DNA of 43,383 nucleotides, taken from Enterobacter ludwigii (GTDB taxonomy: Bacteria; Pseudomonadota; Gammaproteobacteria; Enterobacterales; Enterobacteriaceae). The notes under the pieces were generated by a model that saw only the letters and a program-made list of their open reading frames with translations, was not told the origin of the DNA and searched no databases. The DNA lies in NCBI GenBank assembly GCA_900068845.1, contig CEFQ01000002.1:88612-131994 (forward strand), read 5' to 3'. Within the stretch, counting starts at the first letter, position 1, and the number at the start of each line of letters is the position of its first letter. This document shows positions 10,189 through 20,297 of the stretch, one piece after another. The position numbers and the translations under genes are program-made.

Positions 10189-13082
10189 TGCGCATCACTC
10201 TTTACGGGCAACGATTGCTGCAGCTTTTGAACTTCATCCCACGTGGTCCAGCCTGGCAATTGCGCGTAATCATTTTTGGTCGCGCCATCATGGCTGCCGC
10301 CAATCTGGGAAATCATCGCCATCCCTTGCTGCGTGAATACCGCCTGATGGAAAAAGTCGGCGAGGCCGGCTGGCGTCAGCTGCTGAATTTGCTCAATCGC
10401 TTTTTCACGCGTATCGAAAGCAAAATTCTGACGCTTAAAGTCACGGTTAAAACGGTTCGCCTCTTCATCCAGCGTTTGCGGGCGCTGTTTCATATCATTG
10501 ATTAACGCCTGCTGATACTGGGCGAAATCTTCCGGTTTCATGCTGCGCAGACGCGTTTCAGCCTGCGGATAAAACGCCTGGAAACGTTGCAGTAAGAACG
10601 CGGGCTGTTTGCTGTTACTTTGCAGCAGGAAACCGATGCCCCATTGGCGACCAATCGGCATCTGATAAGCAAACACCGCATAGCCGAGCTGCTCTTCGGT
10701 ACGCAATTGGTTATAGAACCACGGCTGCACGATCTGGCTCAGCATGGTGCTGTTCGCCATGCTCTGATATTCGCTATAACCCAACGGCACATACAGTGCC
10801 GCCAGCGCCGAATCGGTGCTGCTGCCCACCTTCTGCAGGTTGGCCTTCATCTCTTTATCCACCGTCACATAATCACTGTGCCAGTAGCCGTGGCCATCAC
10901 TTTGCAATTGCTGCTGGAGCTCATCGCCGAGCTGTTTCACACGGTCCGCTGAGAGATTGCCCACAACCATCATCTCCGGTGTTGCATGATGGATCAGCGC
11001 ATCACGGTAATCGGTGACCTCTTTCAGCGTGATGTCTTTCACCAGATTGCGACGCGTTTCGCGCTGGGTGTACGGCAACTGCGACAACATTTGCATCGGC
11101 TGAATTGCCAGCTCAAAAGCTTTGCCCTTCTCTGCCGCTTCCAGTTGATCCAGATACCAGGATTTAGCCTGCTCCAGCTGCTGCTGATCCGGTGTAAAGG
11201 TGGCGTAACCCTCCACCAGCTTCTTTAGCAATTCAGGCAAACGCTGGGTAAAGCCGCTGGCGCTAAACACGATGCCATCATCTTCGCCGACAGAAAAACT
11301 GATACCGCCAACCGAGGCCTGCGAATTCAGCTCATCCAGCGCCAGGCTGGAGAGATAGTCATTCAGACCAAACAGCACCTGCTGACGCGCATCGCTAATC
11401 GCAGATTTGTTACGCAGTGCTAAGGTGATAGCGGCTTTCGGTTCACTGGCAAACTGCTGGCTTGGCATCCAGTAGATACGCATGCTGTCGCCATTGGTCA
11501 GCGCGACCGGATGATCGTAGGTTTTGCTATCCGCAGGGATGATGGCGAAATCAGAGGGAATATAGGGGTTCAGCGTTGGAATCGACAACTGCAGCTGCGT
11601 GGCACGTTGCTGCCAGTCGCTGAACTGCGCGGCGCTGATTTTATCTACCTGATACGGCGCATTCACAAAGTAGGCTTCTTTGTTATGCGGCTCATTCGGG
11701 CTGATGTACCAGATACGCGCGTTCTGCGGCGTCATTTCATCAAGACGGGCTTTAATGGCGGCGGGATCAAATTGATCGGCCAGATAAGGCGCATCCAGGG
11801 TATGTTCAACCGGCACACGCAGCATGGTATCCACCAGCCACTCGATGTAATCCATATCACGCGTGATCGATGGATAACGGAAATCCAGCGCCAGCACATG
11901 GGAGACTTCGTCGAAGTAATCTTTGCTGATGCCTTTACTCCGCAGCATATCGAGGTAGCTAAACACCGCAGCCACCACTTCATCACGTTGCGCCAGGCCT
12001 TTGTCGGTTAACGACACGCTGATGGCGAATACGCCACTGTTGCGCTCGGTCATTGGGTCAGCTCCGGCACTAACGCCATCCGCTAGCCCTTGGTTTTGCA
12101 GCCAATCGTTAAGGGTATTTTTGCTGCGATTACCCAGAACGTAGCTGATCAGCGTATCGGTTTTACTGCGGAACTGGCTGCTATTGTTCGGGATACGGAA
12201 CTCAATTTTTAACTGCTTGCGCGGCTGGGCGGGCACGTAGTGGATAATGACGCCCTTCTGCGCAGCGGTCACCACCGGTACTTCAATCTTCGGCACAGAG
12301 GTCTGATGATTGGCAACACGACCAAAGGTTTTCGCCGCCATGTCAGCCATCTCTGGCAAGGGCTTGTTGCTGTAGATTACCGCCTTCATCAGATTGGCTG
12401 AGTAATGGCTATGATAAAAATCGGTCAGCGCCTGATGCAATTTGCTATCCGGTTTGTCGCTCAACGTATCGAGATTCCCGCCGGAATAACGCGATCCCGG
12501 ATGCGCCGGGTTCAGGGTTTCCGCACCCACCTGCGCCATGCGCAAGCCATCTCGTGAGCGAGCCATCGTCAGCTCAGCGTTAACCGCATGACGCTCACGA
12601 TCGGCATTGATCGGATCGAGTAGCGGTTCAGCAATCGCATCGGACAGGCGATCCACCGCTGGCTGCAGCGCATCGTTTTCCACTTCCAGGTAGAATGCCG
12701 TGCGATAAGATGCCGTGCTGGCATTATGGCTACCACCATGTTTTTTCAGGAACTCGGCGAGGTTATCAGGCTGGGGATATCGCTTTGAGCCCATCAACAC
12801 CATGTGTTCGAGGTAGTGCGCCAGACCCAGCTGTTGATTTGGATCATCCAGTGAACCGATCGGCAAGGTTAGCGCCGCCAACGATTTAGGCGCCTCGTTA
12901 TCTGAGACTAGCAGCACAATCATGCCGTTACTTAACGTAATCGCCTGATAACTGCGTGGATCGTGATCGCTTTTACGAATGGTGTCATTGATGGGTTGCC
13001 AGCCGCGATCGGTATCGGCAAAGGCATTCAGCGCTAACGTGCTCAGCAGCAGCGCTCCAAACCAGCGTGCGTAAATCCGCAT
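10185..13082 (-). CDS. ptrA: Pitrilysin (protease III), periplasmic zinc metalloprotease
   Basis: Pitrilysin is an M16 zinc protease that degrades small polypeptides such as insulin fragments in the periplasm. The 965-aa product (E. coli 962) begins with a Sec signal peptide, probably cleaved after NAFA near residue 22. The inverted zinc motif HYLEH is at residues 89-93, with the distal Glu in the NAELTMARS stretch. Four M16-type modules fill the rest. It sits between recC and recB as in other enterics, although no role in recombination is known. Its 3' end overlaps recB by 4 bp. Confidence 0.96.
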   Translation of the reverse strand: MRIYARWFGALLLSTLALNAFADTDRGWQPINDTIRKSDHDPRSYQAITLSNGMIVLLVSDNEAPKSLAALTLPIGSLDDPNQQLGLAHYLEHMVLMGSKRYPQPDNLAEFLKKHGGSHNASTASYRTAFYLEVENDALQPAVDRLSDAIAEPLLDPINADRERHAVNAELTMARSRDGLRMAQVGAETLNPAHPGSRYSGGNLDTLSDKPDSKLHQALTDFYHSHYSANLMKAVIYSNKPLPEMADMAAKTFGRVANHQTSVPKIEVPVVTAAQKGVIIHYVPAQPRKQLKIEFRIPNNSSQFRSKTDTLISYVLGNRSKNTLNDWLQNQGLADGVSAGADPMTERNSGVFAISVSLTDKGLAQRDEVVAAVFSYLDMLRSKGISKDYFDEVSHVLALDFRYPSITRDMDYIEWLVDTMLRVPVEHTLDAPYLADQFDPAAIKARLDEMTPQNARIWYISPNEPHNKEAYFVNAPYQVDKISAAQFSDWQQRATQLQLSIPTLNPYIPSDFAIIPADSKTYDHPVALTNGDSMRIYWMPSQQFASEPKAAITLALRNKSAISDARQQVLFGLNDYLSSLALDELNSQASVGGISFSVGEDDGIVFSASGFTQRLPELLKKLVEGYATFTPDQQQLEQAKSWYLDQLEAAEKGKAFELAIQPMQMLSQLPYTQRETRRNLVKDITLKEVTDYRDALIHHATPEMMVVGNLSADRVKQLGDELQQQLQSDGHGYWHSDYVTVDKEMKANLQKVGSSTDSALAALYVPLGYSEYQSMANSTMLSQIVQPWFYNQLRTEEQLGYAVFAYQMPIGRQWGIGFLLQSNSKQPAFLLQRFQAFYPQAETRLRSMKPEDFAQYQQALINDMKQRPQTLDEEANRFNRDFKRQNFAFDTREKAIEQIQQLTPAGLADFFHQAVFTQQGMAMISQIGGSHDGATKNDYAQLPGWTTWDEVQKLQQSLPVKSDAQ

Positions 13083-13189
13083 TTAAACCCCTTACGTTAC
13101 CCTTTTCCGCTGGCTGTGTGCCCAGCGGTTAAATAGAGTCATTTTCTTATAGTGTCAGGAACAACCTCAACCGAGACCATACCCCATTG

Positions 13190-16100
13190 CTATTCATCAT
13201 GTTGATGCGCCAGGCGCACCGGCAAATACCACTGGCGTGCGGCGGCAGTAATTGCCTGCACGGCATCATCATCCAATGTACGACTTAACCGCTGCAGATA
13301 GGGATCGCTGCCCTCGCCTTCGATCTGGAAACCACCCTGCCAGGCTTGCAGCAATTTGTTAAGTGCCTTTTTCTGTGTTGCTTCGTCATCCAGCAACTGG
13401 TGCGACTTGCTGTCAAAGCTGGCTTCCAGCCAGGCACCACCGGATTTATTCAGCAGCATCATCGGCTGAACTAATCCGGCCTGATACCCCGCAACATAGT
13501 CATTCAGTAGCGCCAGCGCTTGTTCAGCAGGCAGCGCCATGAAGCGCCAATGGCTCTGCTTACGACCGTACATGCGGCTTGCGCCGCTGCCGCCCATCGC
13601 GCAATACACCAGATGTTCCAGCCACAACAGCAGACCATCATTCATATTCAGCACGCCTGGACGCCAGCGCAGCAGCCCATCAGCTTGCACCTGTGTCAGC
13701 CAGCCGGTCAATTGCACTTCACCCAACGTTAGAGCGATCTCCCAGCTCTCGGCTGGCTGACGTTGACCGCTCACCTCCGCTGCCACTTCCTGCATCTCTT
13801 CGGTCTGGCTCTGCCAGAAAAGTTCCCCAAACGCGCCATAAGGCAGATTGCCAGCGGCGCGATGGCGAGCATACAGCTGCGCCGGATCGTCCCCGTTGAC
13901 CAGCGTATTCAGCAATTGGGCATTGATTTGGTAGCGTTCCAGGCTGTCAGGCGCGAACGGTTCGCTATCAGGCAGTTCGCTCTCTTCCATCCAGAAGGCA
14001 ACACCCAAACGCTGTTGGAACCAGGCGCGTACCGGATGACGCCAGAAACGTAGCAGTTGCTCCAGCGACAAGGTTTCTAACGGTGCAGGCAGCAAAGGTT
14101 GTACAAAATCCGGCTGGGCTATGCCACTGCCGGTGGCCGCAGGCAACCATTCTGCGGCAAAGCTTTGCCCGTGTGTGCCTGGCTTGAAGTTCTCTGCAGC
14201 AAACGGCATGCGGCTATGCAGCTTTTGCAGGTGTTCGCGTACGCGCTGCTCGCTGATATCGGGTTCAAGCGTTTCATCACCGGGCAGACAGAAGCTTTGA
14301 CCGAGGTAATCCACCAGTTCACTCACCAGCACCGACGGAAAGCGCTCGGTGTTGTCCTGAATTGCCCGGCCGATGTAACTGATATACAGCTGATCCTGCG
14401 CTGAGATCAGCGCTTCGAGGAACAGATAGCGGTCATCATCGCGGCGGCTACGGTCGCCTTTGCGCATCTGTTGCTGCATCAAATCGAAACCAAGCGGCGC
14501 TAAGGTGCGCGGATAGACACCGTCGTTCATGCCCAACAAACACACCACTTTGAAGGGAATCGAACGCATTGGCATCAGCGTACAGAAGTTGATAGGACCG
14601 GCAAGAAAACGCTGGCTGATGCGCTGCTGGTCCAGGCGCGAACGCAGCTCGTCGCGCAGCAGCGTAGCCGGGATCGGCTGTTGATACGCTGCCTGCATCC
14701 CCTGTTCGATAATCTGTTTCCACTGCGTTTCCACCAGCAACAGCGCGGCTTCACTTTCAGCGTCACCGCTGAAGAAGCATTCAATCAGCTCACGACATAA
14801 CGGCAGCCACTCCGATAGCGTGCGCTCTGCTGAGAGACGTGTGCGCCACTCTTCAAGTCGCGAAAGTAATTCGGCCAGATGCCCTGCCAGCTCAGCGATC
14901 AAACCGCTGGATTCGTCATACGGCAAAATCCCTTGCCAGTCGCCGTTGCGACTCTCAAGCGCGTAGCCGAGCAGCATGCGCTGCAGGCCGAAGCGCCACG
15001 TGTGTTGCCCGGTTACCGGCAGAGCCAGCGCTTCAACGCTGGCATCATCCAGCCCCCAGCGGATGCCGGACTCCATCACCCAACGGCGCAGCAATCGCAG
15101 GCCGCTTTCATCAACCGAGAAGCGCTGCGCCAGTGCCGGAACTTCCAGCAGCGCCAGCACATCTTCGGAGGCAAAGCGGCTTTCAGGCAGTGACAACAGA
15201 CTGAGCAGCGCCAGGATCGCCGGGTGCGCCTGACTGGCGCGGCGGTCGGAGATGGCGAACGGCAAATAGCGTTCGCTCGGCGCGCTGGCAAACGCGGCCT
15301 GAATAAAAGGTGCGTAGCTGTCGATATCCGCCACCATCACGATGATGTCGCGCGGCTTGAGTTCTGGGTTAGCTTCCATCAGCGTCAGCAGATGATCCTG
15401 CAGCACTTCAACTTCACGCTGGGCGCTGTGGCATACCTGCAGCGTAATCGAGCGATCGTCTGGATCGATCAGACGTTTTTCGGCGCTGTTGGCCAACTCA
15501 CCGGCGCTGAGGCCAATAACCGCTTTATCATCCAGATTGAGCAGATCCGCTTGCAAGCAGTGTAGGAGGTTGTCTTGTGGCATCTCCACGAAGGCATCAA
15601 TGTCGTTGGCGGCGGACTCCATCTGACTCAGCAGAAACAGATTATCGCGCCCCAGTTTGCCCCATGACGCCAGCAGCGGATTGGTCAGCTGCTGTTCGCC
15701 GATGTCGTTAAACAATGCCGGTGCGCTAGCCGGATCGCGGAACAGCGGCTGCAGCTCATCGGACTGTATGCGGCGGCGCTGGCGGCTTTGCAGCTTCGCG
15801 AGGAAGGCGTAATCCTGAATGTCGCCCCAATAGTGACGGCATGGATTGGTGAACAGCAGATGGATGTCAATGTGACGGCCCAGCGCTTCCAGCGCCTGCA
15901 GATAGACCGGCGGCAGCGCGGAGATACCGCAAATAAACACGCGCTGCGGCAAGCCGGGCGGCGGCGTTTGCGCCTGTTCCAGCTTTTGGATAAAGCGCGC
16001 ATAGAGATTGGCACGATGCCACATCGGCTGACCCAGGCTTTCCGTGAAGTTGACCAAATCGCACCACAGCGGCGCCTGCCAATGCTGCGATTCGCCTAAG

Positions 16101-16570
16101 CCTTCAATCAATTCTCCGCGTTCCCAGCTGTTGAGCCAGTCCGAGCGATACACCAGATATTGGTCAAAGAGATCGGCAACACGCGCGCTGAGCTGATAAA
16201 GCTTGCGCTTATCGTCGTCATCGTTGAGGTAATGACGCAGCGGCTGGAAAGCGTCTTGCTCCAGCAAGGTTGGCAAGCGATGCATCAGCTTCCAGCTCAT
16301 GCTGGCTTTGGTGAAGGCGCTCTCTTCGGGAATATCAGGCAGCACCTTGACGAACATGTTCCAGATGAAGCTCGCAGGCAGCGGGAAATCGATGTTAGCG
16401 GCAATACCGAAACTGTTGGCCAGTTCCATTTGCAGCCACTGCGCCATACCCGGGCTTTGTACCAGCACCTGCTCAGCTGCCAGCGGATCGGCCAGCGGTT
16501 GATTTTCAATCAGAATACCTGCCAGATTTTTCAACAGATCAAGCTGATTAGAGTGATAGACCCGGAACAT
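13190..16570 (-). CDS. recC: Exodeoxyribonuclease V gamma subunit RecC
   Basis: RecC holds RecB and RecD together, splits the strands with its pin and recognises Chi with an inactive helicase-like domain. The 1126-aa product (E. coli 1122) opens with MFRVYHSNQLDLL, matching the known RecC start. The longer frame to 16624 adds an unconserved stretch, while the ATG at 16570 is preceded by AGGAG at good spacing, which settles the start. Conserved motifs include QSPGMAQWLQM and NIDFPLPASFIWNMF near the N-terminus. It is the first gene of the rec cluster, about 107 bp before ptrA. Confidence 0.96.
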   Translation of the reverse strand: MFRVYHSNQLDLLKNLAGILIENQPLADPLAAEQVLVQSPGMAQWLQMELANSFGIAANIDFPLPASFIWNMFVKVLPDIPEESAFTKASMSWKLMHRLPTLLEQDAFQPLRHYLNDDDDKRKLYQLSARVADLFDQYLVYRSDWLNSWERGELIEGLGESQHWQAPLWCDLVNFTESLGQPMWHRANLYARFIQKLEQAQTPPPGLPQRVFICGISALPPVYLQALEALGRHIDIHLLFTNPCRHYWGDIQDYAFLAKLQSRQRRRIQSDELQPLFRDPASAPALFNDIGEQQLTNPLLASWGKLGRDNLFLLSQMESAANDIDAFVEMPQDNLLHCLQADLLNLDDKAVIGLSAGELANSAEKRLIDPDDRSITLQVCHSAQREVEVLQDHLLTLMEANPELKPRDIIVMVADIDSYAPFIQAAFASAPSERYLPFAISDRRASQAHPAILALLSLLSLPESRFASEDVLALLEVPALAQRFSVDESGLRLLRRWVMESGIRWGLDDASVEALALPVTGQHTWRFGLQRMLLGYALESRNGDWQGILPYDESSGLIAELAGHLAELLSRLEEWRTRLSAERTLSEWLPLCRELIECFFSGDAESEAALLLVETQWKQIIEQGMQAAYQQPIPATLLRDELRSRLDQQRISQRFLAGPINFCTLMPMRSIPFKVVCLLGMNDGVYPRTLAPLGFDLMQQQMRKGDRSRRDDDRYLFLEALISAQDQLYISYIGRAIQDNTERFPSVLVSELVDYLGQSFCLPGDETLEPDISEQRVREHLQKLHSRMPFAAENFKPGTHGQSFAAEWLPAATGSGIAQPDFVQPLLPAPLETLSLEQLLRFWRHPVRAWFQQRLGVAFWMEESELPDSEPFAPDSLERYQINAQLLNTLVNGDDPAQLYARHRAAGNLPYGAFGELFWQSQTEEMQEVAAEVSGQRQPAESWEIALTLGEVQLTGWLTQVQADGLLRWRPGVLNMNDGLLLWLEHLVYCAMGGSGASRMYGRKQSHWRFMALPAEQALALLNDYVAGYQAGLVQPMMLLNKSGGAWLEASFDSKSHQLLDDEATQKKALNKLLQAWQGGFQIEGEGSDPYLQRLSRTLDDDAVQAITAAARQWYLPVRLAHQHDE

Positions 16571-16639
16571 ATTTCTCCTAAACACAAGACAACAACGCAG
16601 CCGAGCCACTCTACCGGTTATCACCTGCGATGCCTACCG

Positions 16640-16981
16640 CTAGTGGCAATTGAGCTGCGCCAGTGAGGCGGAACGCTGATGTGGACCCGTCACCGTGACG
16701 CGATCAAGCCTACAGTTACCTGCCAGACTTTGCTGCTGACGCTGACTCTGCCAGCCCTCAACGTCACGTCCAAGCAGCGCCTGACCGGCAACACGCCATG
16801 CCTGACGCTGCTGCCACTGCTGACTAAAACCCAGCGCCAGCGCACGATGATATTGCAGCAATGTGCTGATCGTCATCGCCAGGAGCAGCATCGCCACCAG
16901 CGTTTCCGCCAGGCTAAAGCCCCGCTGCTTCTGGCTGGCACAGCGCCGGCTGCGACAGCGGGCAATAATCGATCCAGCCAT
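16640..16981 (-). CDS. ppdC: Prepilin-peptidase-dependent protein C (minor pseudopilin)
   Basis: This small type IV pilin-like protein has a basic leader ending in G followed by FSLAETLVAMLLLAMTISTL, the prepilin cleavage site and hydrophobic helix. Glu5 of the mature form is present. Its role in a pilus or type II-like assembly is inferred from the family. The position between ygdB and recC matches E. coli. The start is uncertain: the ATG at 16981 gives 113 aa with a 21-residue leader but lacks a clear ribosome site and overlaps ygdB by 68 bp. The frame stays open to 17077, which would give an implausibly long leader. Confidence 0.75.
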   Translation of the reverse strand: MAGSIIARCRSRRCASQKQRGFSLAETLVAMLLLAMTISTLLQYHRALALGFSQQWQQRQAWRVAGQALLGRDVEGWQSQRQQQSLAGNCRLDRVTVTGPHQRSASLAQLNCH

Positions 16982-17336
16982 GCGGTTGCAGCTGTGGTTG
17001 CGTGTTGGCGAGTGACACCCAACGATAGAGCCACAGCGCGCGTCCTTCTCCATGTCCCGATAACAACGCATTATCATCCTTCATCCTTAGCAGGCAGCTT
17101 TGCCACTGTTCTGCTGTCCATTGCTGGCATTGCCAGCCGGTGGCCTGCGACCAGTTTTGCACGCTGCCCCACTCCAATGCCGCCTGCGCCTGCCAAAAAT
17201 CCTGACTTTGTTGCTGCTCATCTGCCACCAATACCATGCTTTGCGATAGCTGAGTCCGCGTGGCATGCAGCGTCAATCCGCCCATCAACAACATCATCAG
17301 CACCATGCCCAGCGTACTATTGCCGCGCTGCTTCAC
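16914..17336 (-). CDS. ygdB: YgdB-like DUF2509 protein, pseudopilin operon
   Basis: The 140-aa product (E. coli YgdB about 135 aa) has a short polar start and one hydrophobic segment (TLGMVLMMLLMGGLTLHA, about residues 8-25). A Gln- and Trp-rich periplasmic-type domain with several cysteines follows. It resembles PilX-like minor pilin accessory proteins, but its function is not established. The start overlaps the ppdB stop by 4 bp and the end overlaps ppdC, so the four genes are probably one transcript with coupled translation. Confidence 0.85.
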   Translation of the reverse strand: MKQRGNSTLGMVLMMLLMGGLTLHATRTQLSQSMVLVADEQQQSQDFWQAQAALEWGSVQNWSQATGWQCQQWTAEQWQSCLLRMKDDNALLSGHGEGRALWLYRWVSLANTQPQLQPHGWIDYCPLSQPALCQPEAAGL

Positions 17337-17872
17337 AGATTGATTCCTTCAATCCAGTTTTCCAGCTCCACGCTTTGGCTGCTGGCGTGTCCGGCTAACT
17401 GCAGAACTAAACGTGATCCCTGCCGTTCAAGCTTGAAGACATCAATAGTGAGAAACGCCGGATCGGACAGTTTCTCCCAGCCACTGCTGTTACATTCTTC
17501 CACGCCACGCTGCATTTCGAGCTGTCCACTGCGCAGTCGATAGCCGTAATAGTCACTTTCGTTGTGGCCCACGCCTTCCCAATGCCCATTACTGTTCTCA
17601 TCCCAGCGCAGCAAAACACAGCTGCCGCTGGAGGCGAGTGTCAGTGCTGAACCGCTGCACTGACCGTGGCAATAGCCTGCACGACGCAGCGCTTTTTGCA
17701 GCGTATTGGCGATCTGCTGCAGTTCCTGTTGCAGTTGAACACGCTGCTGCAGATGCAGATTCTGCTCCAGCAGTAGCGGCAAAAAACGCCCGACGCTGAT
17801 CATCAACACCGCGCCAATCGCCATAGCAATCAGCATCTCCAGCAGGCTAAATCCACTTTGCACTATTCGCAT
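17333..17872 (-). CDS. ppdB: Prepilin-peptidase-dependent protein B (minor pseudopilin)
   Basis: The 179-aa product starts with a six-residue leader ending in G (MRIVQSG), then FSLLEMLIAMAIGAVLMISV, a canonical N-methylation and cleavage site with Glu5. The globular part has paired cysteines (YCHGQCSG). It resembles PilW/GspJ-type minor pilins. The ATG at 17872 overlaps the ppdA stop by 10 bp. E. coli PpdB is slightly longer (about 187 aa). Assembly into a pilus is inference; no pilus motor genes are present in this window. Confidence 0.88.
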   Translation of the reverse strand: MRIVQSGFSLLEMLIAMAIGAVLMISVGRFLPLLLEQNLHLQQRVQLQQELQQIANTLQKALRRAGYCHGQCSGSALTLASSGSCVLLRWDENSNGHWEGVGHNESDYYGYRLRSGQLEMQRGVEECNSSGWEKLSDPAFLTIDVFKLERQGSRLVLQLAGHASSQSVELENWIEGINL

Positions 17873-18333
17873 CCTTTCTCACCGGGTTGACAGGCGCGGA
17901 TGCGCGCTCTGGCGGAGATGATTACACGCCAACGTCCCGCTGCACTGGCAAGATCGATACTGCCGGGACGCGCGACATCACGCAGACCGTAAAAGCCCAC
18001 TTCGCCAGTAATGCCGACAATATGCACGCTGTCATGTGGCGGTTTAAACAACCAGCGCGACGGCAATGCACAGCCTTCTGCAGGTTTGGGGCCCGCGCCG
18101 AGACAGCCGCTTTCACCGTTCTGCAACCACAGCGTGAGATCGCGGTTATGCCCATTAGCATGGGCGCGCAGTCGCAGCAAAAATCCCTGCAGTTGCAGTA
18201 CGCTGTCGCGCAGCTGTTGATACTGCTGCCAGCGCTGCCAACCTTGCAGCGCGCCAACGCTGAGTATGCCGGCAATCACCATCACTAACAGCAGTTCAGG
18301 CAAGGTGAAGCCGTGGTTCGTGTGTTTGTTCAT
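17863..18333 (-). CDS. ppdA: Prepilin-peptidase-dependent protein A (minor pseudopilin)
   Basis: The product from the ATG at 18333 is 156 aa, the length of E. coli PpdA. The leader MNKHTNHG is followed by FTLPELLLVMVIAGILSVGA, a type IV prepilin cleavage site with Glu5, and then a GspH-like domain with a C-terminal cysteine pair. An upstream in-frame TTG at 18369 would lengthen the leader without support. It heads the ppdA-ppdB-ygdB-ppdC run and is separated from thyA by about 200 bp holding a REP-like palindrome. Confidence 0.88.
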   Translation of the reverse strand: MNKHTNHGFTLPELLLVMVIAGILSVGALQGWQRWQQYQQLRDSVLQLQGFLLRLRAHANGHNRDLTLWLQNGESGCLGAGPKPAEGCALPSRWLFKPPHDSVHIVGITGEVGFYGLRDVARPGSIDLASAAGRWRVIISARARIRACQPGEKGCE

Positions 18334-18494
18334 GGCGGGTAATCTGCCGGTTGGGATGAGGTTGAACAAGCGGGAGAAATCGACGATGGGAAACGTCGCG
18401 CAGGGAATCGTGGAGGTGTGCAGAGGGATACAGCATTTTGTGAGGCGGATTCAGGATTGAGGTGTGTTTGAGGATTGAGGAGCGGTTGGAAATG

Positions 18495-18518
18495 GGTCGC
18501 CATGAATGGCGACCCTAC
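18495..18518 (-). repeat. REP-like palindrome between thyA and ppdA
   Basis: This copy has stem GGTCGCC around the centre ATTCAT and GTAGGG on the 5' side when read on the minus strand. It lies 12 bp past the thyA stop, where it could stabilise the thyA mRNA end or limit read-through into ppdA. That effect is inferred from known REP behaviour. Confidence 0.75.
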
Positions 18519-18530
18519 GGGTAAAAAGCG

Positions 18531-19325
18531 TTAAATCGCTACGGGCGCTTTAATCGCTGGATGCGGATCGTAACCTTCAATTTCGAAATCGTCGAACTGA
18601 TAATCAAAGATGGATGCTGGTTTACGTTTGATCACTAGCTTCGGCAACGGACGCGGTTCGCGCGTTAATTGCAGACGCGCCTGCTCTAAATGGTTGCTGT
18701 ACAGATGGGTATCGCCGCCCGTCCAGACAAAATCACCCACTTCAAGGTCGCACTGCTGCGCCACCATATGCACCAGCAGCGCATAGCTGGCGATATTAAA
18801 CGGCAGGCCGAGGAAAATGTCGCACGAACGCTGATACAGCTGGCACGAGAGTTTGCCGTTGGCCACGTAGAACTGGAAGAAGGCGTGGCAAGGTGCCAAT
18901 GCCATTTGATCCAGCTCGCCCACGTTCCACGCCGAGACGATGATGCGACGGGAATCCGGATCGCGCTTCAATTGCTCAATCACTTTGCTGATCTGATCAA
19001 TTTCGTCGCCCGAAGCACTGCCCCAGCTGCGCCACTGCTTGCCGTATACCGGGCCGAGATCACCCTTCTCATCCGCCCACTCGTCCCAAATGGTGACCTT
19101 GTTCTCTTTCAGGTAACCAATGTTGGTCTCACCTTTCAGGAACCATAGCAGCTCATGAATGATGGAACGCAAGTGTACCTTCTTGGTGGTAACCAGCGGA
19201 AAACCGTCCTGCAAATTAAAACGCATCTGGTGGCCAAAGATGGAGAGCGTGCCGGTACCTGTGCGGTCGGCCTTTTCTGCGCCTTCATTCAGCACATGTT
19301 GCATTAGATCCAGATACTGTTTCAT
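18531..19325 (-). CDS. thyA: Thymidylate synthase
   Basis: ThyA converts dUMP to dTMP using methylene-tetrahydrofolate. The 264-aa product has the same length as the E. coli enzyme. The catalytic nucleophile is Cys146 in [12 protein letters not shown]. Other hallmarks are the phosphate-binding [16 protein letters not shown] and the C-terminal folate-gate tail ending in KAPVAI. The start overlaps the lgt stop by 4 bp (ATGA), so the two are probably cotranslated, as in E. coli. Confidence 0.98.
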   Translation of the reverse strand: MKQYLDLMQHVLNEGAEKADRTGTGTLSIFGHQMRFNLQDGFPLVTTKKVHLRSIIHELLWFLKGETNIGYLKENKVTIWDEWADEKGDLGPVYGKQWRSWGSASGDEIDQISKVIEQLKRDPDSRRIIVSAWNVGELDQMALAPCHAFFQFYVANGKLSCQLYQRSCDIFLGLPFNIASYALLVHMVAQQCDLEVGDFVWTGGDTHLYSNHLEQARLQLTREPRPLPKLVIKRKPASIFDYQFDDFEIEGYDPHPAIKAPVAI

Positions 19326-20203
19326 TTTACCTCACGCGTTTGTTGCTGCGGGCGACGACGATACGCCCAGATCATCATAATCACACCGGCCAGAATCATT
19401 GGGATCGACAGGATCTGTCCCATGCTGACACCGCCTTCAAACAGGCCAAGCTGTGCATCTGGCTGACGGAAGAACTCCACGATGATACGGAATGCACCGT
19501 AACCAATCAGGAACAGGCCCGAGACGCTGCCCATTGGACGCGGCTTGCGAATAAACAGGTTGAGAATGATGAACAGCACAATGCCTTCCAGGCACAGCTC
19601 ATACAGCTGCGACGCATGACGTGGCAGAACGCCGTAGGTGTTCAGCAATTCCTGGTACTGCGGATTATTGGCCGCCAGCGCGATATCTTCGCTGCGTGAA
19701 CCGGGGAACAACATCGCGTATTTGAAATCTGGCGCCACGCGGCCCCACAGTTCGCCGTTGATGAAGTTGCCGAGACGACCGGCCCCCAAACCAAATGGGA
19801 TGAGCGGTGCAATGAAATCAGCCACCTGGAAGAAAGTGCGCTTGGTGCGGCGTGCGAAGATCAGCATCACCACAATCACACCAATCAGGCCGCCGTGGAA
19901 CGACATGCCGCCATCCCAAACCTTAAACAGATACAGCGGATTCTCAAGGAACAGCGGCAGATTGTAGAACAGCACATAGCCAATACGGCCGCCGAGGAAG
20001 ACGCCAAGGAAGCCCGCATAGAGCAGGTTTTCCACTTCTTCTTTTTTCCAGCCGCTGCCAGGTTTGTTGGCACGGCGCGTGGCCAGCCACATGGCAAATA
20101 TAAAGCCTACCAGGTACATCAAGCCGTACCAGTGAAGCGAAACCGGTCCGATAGAGAAAATTACCGGATCGAATTGGGGAAACGAAATGTAGCCGTCAGT
20201 CAT
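19322..20203 (-). CDS. lgt: Prolipoprotein diacylglyceryl transferase
   Basis: Lgt is an inner-membrane enzyme that moves diacylglycerol from phosphatidylglycerol to the lipobox cysteine of prolipoproteins, the first step of lipoprotein maturation. The 293-aa product (E. coli 291) has about seven membrane segments and the Lgt signature [17 protein letters not shown] containing the essential Arg. Conserved [12 protein letters not shown] and SFHGGLIG are also present. Substrates visible in this window are the YgdR-like lipoprotein and the outer-membrane factor at 31083. It sits between ptsP and thyA. Confidence 0.97.
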   Translation of the reverse strand: MTDGYISFPQFDPVIFSIGPVSLHWYGLMYLVGFIFAMWLATRRANKPGSGWKKEEVENLLYAGFLGVFLGGRIGYVLFYNLPLFLENPLYLFKVWDGGMSFHGGLIGVIVVMLIFARRTKRTFFQVADFIAPLIPFGLGAGRLGNFINGELWGRVAPDFKYAMLFPGSRSEDIALAANNPQYQELLNTYGVLPRHASQLYELCLEGIVLFIILNLFIRKPRPMGSVSGLFLIGYGAFRIIVEFFRQPDAQLGLFEGGVSMGQILSIPMILAGVIMMIWAYRRRPQQQTREVK

Positions 20204-20240
20204 CTTTCACCATCATTTTTCTGCCCTGAAACGGGACAAT

Positions 20241-20266
20241 AAAAGGCTGCGCATGATAGCACAGCC
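20241..20266 (-). terminator. Hairpin terminator after ptsP
   Basis: Read on the minus strand, stem GGCTGTG / CGCAGCC (one G-T pair) with an 8-nt loop is followed by TTTT. It lies about 30 bp after the ptsP stop and just before lgt, so it probably separates or attenuates the two units. Confidence 0.6.
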
Positions 20267-20297
20267 ACTTTTTTTACAGGTCGTGAAGTTGTAACCG

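Noticed and set aside
16571..16624. 18-residue N-terminal extension of RecC
   Set aside because: Not conserved; the ATG at 16570 has a good AGGAG site and matches the known RecC start.
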